NCBI RefSeq assembly: GCF_000787575.1
Contig: NW_012236519.1
Span: 398,471 to 462,470, forward strand
Direction of reading: 5' to 3'
Length of the DNA stretch: 64,000 nt
Source: Acytostelium subglobosum LB1
Lineage: Eukaryota > Evosea > Eumycetozoa > Acytosteliales > Acytosteliaceae
Shown here: positions 1-9,091 of the stretch, in pieces
Position numbering within the stretch: position 1 is the stretch's first letter
Layout: every line of letters starts with the position of its first letter
Notes under the pieces: model-generated
The model's database searches: none
The model's input: the letters and a program-made list of their open reading frames with translations, nothing else
What the model was told of the DNA's origin: nothing
Program-made: the position numbers and the translations under genes

Positions 1-82
1 GTTCTCTCTTATCTCTTTAGTTTATTATTATTAACATACATATATATATTCATTCATTCATACATATACATACTATACTATA

Positions 83-3000
83 ATGGATATAAAACTTAGA
101 AATAAGAAAGGCCTTACAAAGGCAAAACAGACACAGAACAAGTACCTTCAAAGAAAACAACAAGATTCAAAAGAGTACAAGAAACAACAGTTGTTACAAG
201 AGAGGTCATTGGCCAATGGTACAGAAGAGTTACAAACAAAGAAGGATAATAAGAAGAAGGTGTCAAGTGATGTCGCTGTACCTGGTCTAAAGATCAAGGC
301 CGACCTAAAGGACGTCTCGGCCAAGTGGGCAATGACTTCATCATTCTTTGACAAGGCAATTGGTGACGATGTCAACAACGATATGTTTGAGAACAATCTG
401 GACATTAATGATAACTTTGACACAAAGATATTTGGTGATCAAGATGACGATGATGAAGATGACGAGATCATGCAGGGCGACGACGACGAGTTGGGACTGG
501 ACCTCGAGTACAACGATGATGCTATGGACAGCGACGACGATAATGACAATGATCTTGATGGTGAAAATGACTATGAGGGCATTGATATGTCCGATAACGA
601 TGACATCCAAGAAGATGGCAACAACGACGAACAAGTCGCACCAAAGTCAAAGAAATCCGCTGCGAAAAAGGATGCATCCTCTGAGGATGCCTCATCATTC
701 CCCTCAATCAAGGATGGATCTGTGGACTTTGGCGGTGCCGAGGAGGAGGACGAAGAGGGTGGCAAGAAGAAGAAGAAGAAGGTATCTGGTGGAGGCTTCC
801 AGGGAATGGATCTGCACAAGTCACTTTTCAAGGCAATCGTGCGCAAGGGATTCAAGGTACCAACGCCCATCCAGAGAAAGACCATCCCATTGATTATGGC
901 TGGCAGTGATGTGGTGGCCATGGCCAGAACAGGTTCTGGAAAGACCGCTGCATTCGTCATCCCAATGATCCAACGTCTGGCCGAGCATTCAATGAAGGTT
1001 GGCTGCAGGGCCATCGTACTCTCTCCCACCAGAGAGCTTGCCATCCAGACCTACAAAGTCATCAAGGACTTCACCTATGGCAGCACCCTTAGATCATGTC
1101 TAATTGTTGGAGGTGATAGTATGGATGATCAGTTCTCAGAGTTGGCCAGGAATCCAGATATGTAAGTGACCATGGTCACTCATTCAATCAATCAATCAAT
1201 GACAACAACTTACTAACCACGATACACTCACCATCATAGTATCGTTGCCACACCAGGTCGTCTGATTCATCACTTGCAAGAGGTCGGAATGAGTCTGTTC
1301 TCTGTGGAGTATATTGTGTTTGATGAGGCTGATAGACTGTTTGAAATGGGTTTCCAACAACAACTCCAGGATATCGTCTCAAAGCTTGGTGACAACCGTC
1401 AATCACTCTTGTTCAGTGCTACCCTACCATCCATGTTGGTGGACTTTGTCCGTGCTGGTCTTTCCAATCCAATCCTTGTTCGTCTAGACAGTGACACCAA
1501 GATAAGTGAGAACCTTGCAGTATGTATATTTGTTATAACATCCCTCATTCATTCAATCAATTACTAACCAATCAATCAATGGATACATGTATAGTTGTCA
1601 TTCTTTACAGTTAGACATGATGAGAAGTTTGCTGCACTGTTATACTTGTTGAAGGAGGTGATTGGCGAGCAACAACCTACTATAGTGTTCGTCTCTACAA
1701 AGTATCATGTGGAGTATCTTAGTATTCTCCTTAAACTGGCCAATATAGACAACACAATCATTCACGGTCATTTGGATCCAGTGGCTCGTAAGATCAACCT
1801 GGCCAAGTTCAGATCCAATGTGATCAGTGTCATGATCGTCACTGATATTGCCGCACGTGGTATTGATATCCCGCTGCTGGACAATGTCATCAACTTTGAT
1901 TTCCCTCCCAAGGAGAAGATCTTTGTCCACAGAGTTGGTAGAGTTGCCAGAGCTGGACGTCGTGGAACTGCCTACTCTCTCGTGTCCTCTGATGAGGTAC
2001 CATACATGCTGGATCTGCATCTCTACCTGGCCAGGAAGCTAAACAACAAGTTGGAGGCAGGACAGAGTCTGGATGACCTCACATGTTCATTCTATGGAAA
2101 CATTCCACAACAATTGATCGATATAGAGAATGAGTTTGTCAAGATCAAGAAGGTCGAGTGTGCCGAGCTTGTAAGTTCATCCATTCATTCAATCAATCAA
2201 TCTATCAACCTCACTGACCAACTCAATCAATCAATTTGTAGGCATCAATGAACAACACAATCAACAATGCACACAAGAAGTTTGTTAGGACTAGACCTGG
2301 AGCATCACATGAGTCCAACAAGAGAGCCAAGGTGTTGAGCAAACAGTTATTGCATCCAGCTATGGTGGACAAGATTGATTCTTCAGAGGTGGAGAGGAAC
2401 AACTTTGTAAACTCACTCAAGGCATTCAGACCTGCTCAGACCGTGTTTGAACTCGAGATGAAGAAGGCAAGAGACGCAACCAGTGCCCTGGTCATGAAGG
2501 AGAAGAGAAGAGTGCACAGCCATACAATCGATCGTAGAGCCAAACGATTGGAGATGGAGGAGGCTGCAAGGTTGGTTCAAGAGGACGACACTATCGATCA
2601 ACAGGCACAGCTTCAACTGCAACAGGCCGAGTTGGCCAAGAAGAGAAAGAGGAGCGAGGAAGACAGTGATGCAGATGAGGACGAGGGCGCCGACGACCAA
2701 GACAACTACCTGGCGAGCATAGACAGAGCCAACAAAAGTGGCAAGGAGATTGCCAGCGAGTTGTTGGAGAGACAAAAGAAGTTGGCACTGCAGCAACAAC
2801 AGAATGGATACAGTGTGACGATTGACGACTCGTCATCAGGAGACGTGGCTACCAACGCCAAGAAGAAGACCAGGACATCGTCCAAGGACGAGAAGTTCTT
2901 CATGTCCTCAACACCATCCAACTTCTACGAGGAGCGCGCACTCAGTGTCACATCCAACCTGTCCAAGGACGACGAGGTCAACCTCAACCCAGACGACGAT

Positions 3001-3579
3001 CGCCACAAGAAGATCGGAGGCACGATGAAGTGGGACAGAAAGAAGGGCAAGTTCGTCGGTGTCCAGAAGGACGAGTCACAAAAGAAGAAGAACTTGGTGA
3101 GGAACGAAGCCGGTGTGCTGATCGACGTCAGCAAGTCCAACAAGAACGCATACGAGGACTGGAAGAAGAAGACCAGATCTAGAATCCAGCGCACAGGCGA
3201 GGAGGAGAACCACAGACTGCAGCCCAACCAGAAGGATTACGTGCCAATGCAATGGAGAGGAAAGAAGGGCTCCAAGGAGAAGGAGGAGCGCGAGTCCAGC
3301 GGTGGACTGGTTGGCAAGAAGGCCAAGCGTCCAGAGGTCAAGAGCAAGTTCGATATCCAGAGAGAGCGTAACGAGAAGGACAGAAAGATGAAGGTCAACA
3401 AGTCCAAGGGTCCAGGTGCCAGCGCCGGTGGCGGTGGCGGAGGCAGAGGTGGCGGACGTGGTGGCAGAGGTGGTGGTCGCGGAGGCGGCGGCGGCGGTCG
3501 TGGTGGTGGTGGTCGTGGAGGAGGTGGTGGCCGTGGAGGTGGCGGTGGCCGTGGAGGAAGTGGAAGGAGAGGAAAGTAA
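83..3579 (+). CDS. ddx54: DEAD-box ATP-dependent RNA helicase, DDX54/Dbp10 family
   Basis: Four exons join in frame: 83-1161, 1240-1519, 1595-2170 and 2242-3579, giving about 1090 aa. After an acidic Asp-rich stretch (about residues 100-200) come the helicase motifs in order: a Q-motif ([10 protein letters not shown]), Walker [25 protein letters not shown], then the second RecA domain with DIAARGID and [11 protein letters not shown]. The C-terminal third carries the DBP10CT-type segment ([17 protein letters not shown]) and a Gly/Arg-rich RGG tail (about 3415-3576). DBP10CT together with the ARTGSGKT variant points to Dbp10/DDX54, a nucleolar helicase for 60S ribosome biogenesis. The introns are 71-78 nt with GTAAGT or GTATGT donors and all joints preserve the motifs. 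The start at 83 follows an A/T-rich leader and is the first ATG in frame. The family call is firm; nucleolar location is inferred from the family. Confidence 0.96.
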
Positions 3580-3717
3580 TAATAATATTAATAGTAATAA
3601 GAATAAACAACGCCATTGGCGCATCATTGTCGTTGCAAGATGTACAAGGAATATGAAGTAATTTAATCGGTTGCTTTAGTTTGGCCCGTTGATGAGGAGG
3701 AGTAGCCAACTACTCTC

Positions 3718-4435
3718 TCACCGTTTGATAAGCTTGATGTGGATAGCAGAGCAATGTCTAATCTTTGTTACTGAGTCTAGGTACTAAAGTTGGCGGTGCG
3801 TTAGTTCCTTTCTTCGTTCGAGCGTACCATGACCTAATCAATCAACATACTTCAACATTGGGATCATAGTGATCTAGTATCTCTTCGGTTGTTGTGCTTG
3901 GTGAAAGGACAAGGCCATCTACATGTCGTTGCAAGTATAATGACAACTTGATGGCAGGCATTATTGCTGCCCCAAGTCCATGTATACTGATCTCTTTGGC
4001 ACTGTAGATATGATGGTTTGTTAGTCAGTGTTACGTGCATAAGTGTCTCCACTGCACAAACCTACCCTTGTAGGAGCAACAACTTCTTTGCTCGTTTAAC
4101 GTAATATATAAACTTGCCATTCGTTGACAAGTAGATGTCGTTCTTGTTGGCATGAGGTCGTTGAACAGCCCTTCTCATGTATGAGTCTGTCGTGACGAAG
4201 AGGTAGGTTAGATCCAATTGCTTGATTGAATGATTGAATGACTGATTGATTGATTGATTGATAACCTACACAAATCAGGGTCTTGAGTCAAGTCCTCCTC
4301 TACATCATCAGTATCATTATTATCGACCTGTATTGAATCATAATCTAAAGTATCATCATCGTCCCCATCAACATGGTCATCATTAGCTATATCATCGACC
4401 ATCGCATCCTTATTCTTCTTCTTTGTCTTTGGCAT
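3718..4435 (-). CDS. pop7: RNase P/RNase MRP protein subunit Pop7/Rpp20 (Alba fold)
   Basis: Four small exons on the minus strand: 4435-4270, 4186-4066, 4001-3851 and 3783-3718. They sum to 504 nt (167 aa) with phases that all match. The N-terminus is Lys/Asp-rich and disordered. The Alba-type core reads NDIYLSTNGKF, then KEISIHGLGAAI, a long helical linker, and a final strand SAIHIKL next to the stop. The closing SAIHI strand and the I-H-G-L-G loop are characteristic of Rpp20/Pop7, which pairs with Rpp25/Pop6 and binds the P3 stem of RNase P and MRP RNA. Each exon alone is too short to stand out, so this gene is easy to miss. It is convergent with the helicase gene and shares its upstream region with the dehydrogenase at 4844. 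The family call rests on motif order and total length. Confidence 0.88.
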
Positions 4436-4843
4436 ATCTATTATAGTTCATTATGATTATGGTTCGTTGCAGACTACACTCGTCAAACAAATGTACACTG
4501 ACCTGGTGATCTTTCAAATCTACCACATCCCCCATCCAGTTTTGTCAATGATTGATTGGAAGTATATGAATTGGCTCATGGTTCCAACTACAATCTTAAT
4601 CAATAGACACTAACATATGGAGTTTATTGATTGCTCAATTTGTAATTGATTACAAATAAACATTGAGATCATTAGAAAAAACGACTAATTAGATATTTTT
4701 ATTTAATTTTATTCATTTAATTGATAATTTTGTGTGTTTGATCATCCTTTCATGAACATCTTGATGGGTGGGACCTGTTGGTACTTGAACCAGTAGTAGT
4801 CGACATTGAACAAATAATATACATACATATAACAACAACAACA
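4436..4843. promoter_or_regulatory. Divergent intergenic region (pop7 / SDR)
   Basis: A 408-base gap between two divergently transcribed starts. The part from about 4620 to 4720 is very A/T-rich with long T and A runs. A CAA-repeat leader (aacaacaacaaca) directly precedes the ATG at 4844. No further gene is visible. A shared promoter is inferred from gene orientation only. Confidence 0.4.
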
Positions 4844-5851
4844 ATGTTCTCTTACATCACATCATTCTTCTTTTATATTGGTTTGATCACCATTGTATCC
4901 TATGCTAGTGAGTACTCAAACAATCGCATCAATCTCATCAATCGCTCGATCATATACTTACTAACTTACTTCTTAGTCCCATTGATATTGGCAGCATACA
5001 AGTGGGGCCCACAGGACTTGAAGAAGAAGTACAATGCCAAGTGGGCTTTGGTCAGTGGTGCCAGCTCTGGTATCGGTAGAGCTGTTGCTACGAAGCTCGC
5101 TCAACAAGGCCTCAACGTTGTGTTGGTGGCACTTGACGACGAGGCACTGAAGGGCACACACCAGTCGCTCTCCACTCAGTTCCCCAACCAGCAGTTCCGC
5201 GCTGTCGGCGTCAACTTGGGCCGTGCCGACGAGACCTACGACTACATGCCAATCATCGAGAAGGCCACCAAGGACATCGATGTCCAGATCCTCATCAACA
5301 ACGCTGGATACATTCAATTGTCCGCCTTCTTCCGTTCACCAATTGCTAAGCAGCTCGCCAACCTCGAGTGCAACATGATGTCACACGTCAAGTTGACCCA
5401 CTTCTTCCTGTCCAAGATGGTGGAGAAGAAGCTCAAGGGTTGCATCACATTCACCAGCAGCCAGTCGGCCTTCTTCCCAGCACCAAGCTGCTCGACCTAC
5501 GGAGGAGGCAAGGCTTTCCTCGCCGAGTTTGCCGCCTCGCTCGCCATTGAGTGCCACAACTACGGCATCGACGTGCTCTGCCTGATGTCTGGCCCAATCA
5601 TGACACAGTTCTACGACAAGGCACCAAAGCTCAGCGCATTCAAGTTCTTCCACTCCATTTCAGACACACCGGACACTGCCGCCGACATCATGTTGAATGG
5701 AGTTGGACACATCACCTGGAGAGACAGTTCATTGTTCACCATGGCCTCGCGTCTCGTCGTCAAGGTCATCGACATGAACCTCCTCATCGCCGGTATTGCC
5801 CGTGGCCAAGGTTTGTCCTCAGACTTTAAGAATCATCCAGAGTTACGTTAA
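4844..5851 (+). CDS. Membrane-anchored short-chain dehydrogenase/reductase, 17-beta-HSD12/HSDL1-like
   Basis: Single exon, 335 aa. The start at 4844 was chosen because it follows the CAA-rich leader and gives a hydrophobic N-terminus; a longer frame reaching to 4778 would add only leader-like sequence. Two hydrophobic stretches (about residues 5-20 and 36-52) look like membrane anchors. The Rossmann cofactor motif GASSGIG lies at about 72-78, followed by INNAG, the catalytic Ser in FTSSQS and the catalytic YxxxK as YGGGK. This layout fits the ER-bound steroid or 3-ketoacyl-CoA reductase branch of the SDR superfamily (HSD17B3/HSD17B12/HSDL1). The exact substrate cannot be read from the sequence. 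An AATAAA signal follows the stop within about 35 bases. Confidence 0.88.
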   Translation: MFSYITSFFFYIGLITIVSYASEYSNNRINLINRSIIYLLTYFLVPLILAAYKWGPQDLKKKYNAKWALVSGASSGIGRAVATKLAQQGLNVVLVALDDEALKGTHQSLSTQFPNQQFRAVGVNLGRADETYDYMPIIEKATKDIDVQILINNAGYIQLSAFFRSPIAKQLANLECNMMSHVKLTHFFLSKMVEKKLKGCITFTSSQSAFFPAPSCSTYGGGKAFLAEFAASLAIECHNYGIDVLCLMSGPIMTQFYDKAPKLSAFKFFHSISDTPDTAADIMLNGVGHITWRDSSLFTMASRLVVKVIDMNLLIAGIARGQGLSSDFKNHPELR

Positions 5852-5881
5852 GTCCATCGACCAATATTGAGCTGTATATCC

Positions 5882-5887
5882 AATAAA
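5882..5887 (+). terminator. Poly(A) signal AATAAA of the SDR gene
   Basis: Canonical AATAAA 30 bases after the stop codon of the dehydrogenase, in the short gap before the convergent phosphatase gene. Confidence 0.5.
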
Positions 5888-5967
5888 GTCACGCTCATGT
5901 TAATTGGTTCATCCACTGCCTAAGATAAACATGCATGATCGATGTGAGAACGTGAACACAAACAGTG

Positions 5968-7342
5968 TCACAGTGAAGCTATTGGCAGTTTACTGGTCAT
6001 GATCAGACCATCACTGTTGAGTATGATGGGTCCTGCCGGAGTGATGTTGTTGCCAGATGATCGCAGACTGATGGTGGCCGTAGGGCCATTGCCAGATCCT
6101 ATACCAAGTTGTTGCTCGTATGCCTTCAGTGCCTTGACGAATGAGAAGTTGGGCTGTATGATAGACCTCTTCTCTTTGATGAACGCCCGCGAATGGTCGT
6201 AACTATATCTGTACTCTTTCATCAGGTAGGAGATGACGGCGGCAGTACTACGGCTGACGCCCATCGCACAATGTACTAGTACACGCTCATTCCTGACTCG
6301 TGCCTCATGTATGAACTGATAGATTGCCGGGAAATGTGATGTAAGGTCTGCCGTGAAGTTATCCTTCAGGTCTGCTCTATAATACTTGAACATATGAGGG
6401 AAACAGTCTTCCAACTCCACTGCCATGTTGACTATATATGTTATTTCTTGGAGAGGAGCAAACGAGTTAGTGATGTGCGTTGTACGTATTGATCACTAAT
6501 ATGCGAGACTTACTTAGCTGTTTGAGTTGGGAGACGGAGGAGGCATTCTCATAAGACCCCAGATAGAGGAAGTCCTCGAGAACCTCGGTCGGGTAGACTT
6601 GGCGCTCGCGTGCACTCTGCTTGGAGGGCTGATCGGTGCCAGCCTGACATAGGAATGGGTACTTGTGTTGATAGGCGCTAAAGCCTGCGTGATAGATGGC
6701 GATCTGCGCCTTCTTACGACGCGCGATCAGATAGTGAAGTACATGATTGTCCCAGTTGTCAGAGTCGATTCGAAAGGGATGACAGTCGCCCGACTGATGC
6801 AGGTCGATGTTGGCCTGGTTGATGTCCTTGGTGAATCGCCCATCGGATATGACTACAACCTGCTGGAACACCAGGTTCCAGTACTTTACGCCGGTGTAGC
6901 TGGCGATGTATTTGGTAATGTTGAAGTCAAAGTCGGTGGGAACGCGGGCATTGTCCGCGCTGCTCCTCAGACTGTGCAGCTGTTGTTGCTGGTTGGCCAA
7001 TAGGATGTCCTTGGTTGGTGCCGGTAGATTTACAGAGTCTCGGATATGGCATTGTTTCCACTGATCGCTCGGTCGCAGATCGATCACCAACTTGTTGATA
7101 ACAATATCTTGCATTAGATTATACAAGTCTGTTGTGCCAATGTCATGTGAGCCATTATAATGTATATTGTTGATGTTGTTATTGGGCATCATATGGCCTT
7201 TCAACAGATCAGTGGCCTTTGCAATTGATTCACTATCTATTGGTGTTGGTGGAGATGATGTTGTAGTGGCTGCTGCTGCTGTTGAGATGAATGCTGAGTC
7301 GTTTGGTCCGGACCGACCAGGTGATGCACCAAGCAGAGTCAT
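5968..7342 (-). CDS. Rhodanese-like plus dual-specificity phosphatase (MAP-kinase-phosphatase/STYXL1-like architecture)
   Basis: Two exons, 7342-6514 and 6431-5968, joined at a GTAAGT donor and an ATATAG acceptor; 430 aa in frame. The first half contains a rhodanese-like fold starting around KLVIDLRPSDQW. Its active-site loop reads VVISDGRF and lacks the usual cysteine, so that half is probably a non-catalytic docking module. The second half is a dual-specificity phosphatase domain: LEDFLYLGSYENAS, a predicted catalytic Asp in RADLKDN, and the intact P-loop HCAMGVSRS followed by a typical helix (YLMKEYRYSYDHS). Rhodanese plus DSP is the layout of MAP-kinase phosphatases and STYXL1; here the phosphatase Cys is present, so activity is expected. 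The splice joint makes the segment before INMAVELED a few residues shorter than usual, so the exact donor should be checked. Confidence 0.87.
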
Positions 7343-7864
7343 TATATTGTATAATACACTAATAATACTAATAATACTAAACTAAACTATGAATATATAT
7401 ATATATGTAAGTATGTATATATATTACTTGTAGAAGACCTAATTATGATTAGACGAGGGTTCGACAAAACTTAAACACGACTAGTATTAGAGTGTGAGTG
7501 TGTGTTTGTTCCAGGGCATCTTCGTTGGAAATTGGTGTGTTGGACATTAATTTAATAATAATAATTAATAATTAGCAACTTTATGATGAAATTGGGGGGA
7601 TCTGAGTGGTTGTTTGAAAATTGTACACACAACAACTCACACATTATTGTGAAGTTGAACAACAGGTTGTTGCAAATGAATGCCAATGTTTACCTGACTG
7701 TCAATCATTTATGATCCCATCCACATCTCACACACTAACTCACTAATATCCATTAATAATATCAATAATTACCTACAACTAGTATCTACTTTGAATCGAA
7801 TTGAAATACAACTCGGTGTAATACACAAGCAAGAAAGCAAGCAAACAGCAAAGAAAAGAATAAG
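7343..7864. promoter_or_regulatory. Divergent intergenic region
   Basis: A 522-base A/T-rich gap between the phosphatase start (-) and the small acidic protein start (+), with TA repeats near 7395-7425. I see no gene. A bidirectional promoter role is inferred from orientation. Confidence 0.35.
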
Positions 7865-8215
7865 ATGTCAGAAGATTTGGTTGATTTGGACTTTGGTACT
7901 ACGACAGAGTCACCATCGGCAGCAGCAATGCCAATGTCAAATGAAGCGTTGATATCATATGATTCACCAAGTTTGTCGAGGAAGAATACAAAACCCGCTG
8001 CAGCTGTGTCGACACAGGCTGGAGGTGGCGGTGGTGGCAATTTATTCGATGATCTTGGAATGGAGGATCCAGCGACCAAACAACAAAATGCAGCCAATGC
8101 TGCCAGCAACAACAGCAACAGCAATCCACTCAACTCATCTGCCACTCTTATCGACTTTTCCTCTCCACCACCTTCAACCAAGCACTCTCATGATCAAACT
8201 GATAGTAGCAGTTGA
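7865..8215 (+). CDS. Small acidic Ser/Asn-rich protein with clathrin-box-like motif
   Basis: Single exon, 116 aa, ATG preceded by an A-rich leader (caaagaaaagaataag). No domain recognised. The protein is acidic and low in complexity, with a Gly run in the middle. Short motifs stand out: LVDLD at the N-terminus fits the clathrin-box consensus (L-phi-x-phi-D/E). LFDDL and LIDFSSPPP resemble the short linear motifs of endocytic adaptor accessory proteins. The stop is followed by A/T-rich sequence with an aataaa signal near 8294. It is probably a real gene because of the leader, the frame-wide bias and the 3' signal. The trafficking role is only an inference from motifs. Confidence 0.6.
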   Translation: MSEDLVDLDFGTTTESPSAAAMPMSNEALISYDSPSLSRKNTKPAAAVSTQAGGGGGGNLFDDLGMEDPATKQQNAANAASNNSNSNPLNSSATLIDFSSPPPSTKHSHDQTDSSS

Positions 8216-9091
8216 CACTCTTCTTCTGGATCACCTCTTCTTCTGTACAGATATGATGATGATATCACATTAAAAGGCGTTTCAAACTTTTGTAATAAAT
8301 ATAGATAGGATAGATAGATAGAATAATAATCACATGACATCAACAGTCTTGATCTTCTTTGGTGATCATTTCCAAAATAGATCAAGTTGTCAACTTTCAG
8401 GCTATGTCCATGTCATCCTTCCCATCCATCCATACATATCCTAGAGTAGAACAACCCAGACACATACTCTCACTAACACTAGCACACTCACATACACCCA
8501 TTTGTTTACCATACTCATACACCAAACACACACCACTTTTGTATCTTATAAGTGTATCTACAACATACTTCAATTGGTAATAACACTTTATTTAGAAAGT
8601 GAGATCCATACACTTTGTCCTGTTTGGGTAATATAGATAGGAATCGACCGAGATAATTGAATATGTCTTTCAACTGTATTGAGATTGAATGCTGCTTGCG
8701 ATGAATGGATGAACCATTGTGTTGTCCTTGCATATGACTAACTGACTGAAATGACATGTCATGTGAGTATGTGGGCTAGTTGGCTGGATGAATGACGGAC
8801 TGACAAACAATCTTGGTACGAATCAATTCAATATCCTACCTAGATAGAGAGTTAGAACGATACAGAGAGATAATTAGTTCATTCATTAATATTAATTAGT
8901 TAATAACTATCTTCATTATTGTAGTTAGTGATTGGAAATCAATAATTAGAACAATTTAATTATAGTATTTGGATATTTATTTAATTATTATTAAGATAAG
9001 AATAATAAAGTAAGTTCATATCATCATCATCATATTCATCATCCATCATCATAATACTTACCTAATCAATCTATCAATCAATAATCTAGAA
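8216..9091. other. Intergenic region without a supported gene
   Basis: 876 bases. It holds the 3' end of the small acidic gene, a C/A-rich strip (8430-8530), and an A/T-rich stretch with TCATCA repeats just upstream of the ATG at 9092. A minus-strand frame at 8515-8757 has no homology or splice signals that I can see and is not called. Confidence 0.4.

Noticed and set aside
3076-3627. 183-residue minus-strand frame rich in Thr, Ala and Leu
   Set aside because: Antisense of the Gly/Arg-rich tail of the helicase.
8515-8757. 80-residue minus-strand frame
   Set aside because: No homology, no leader and no splice partner seen; kept as intergenic.
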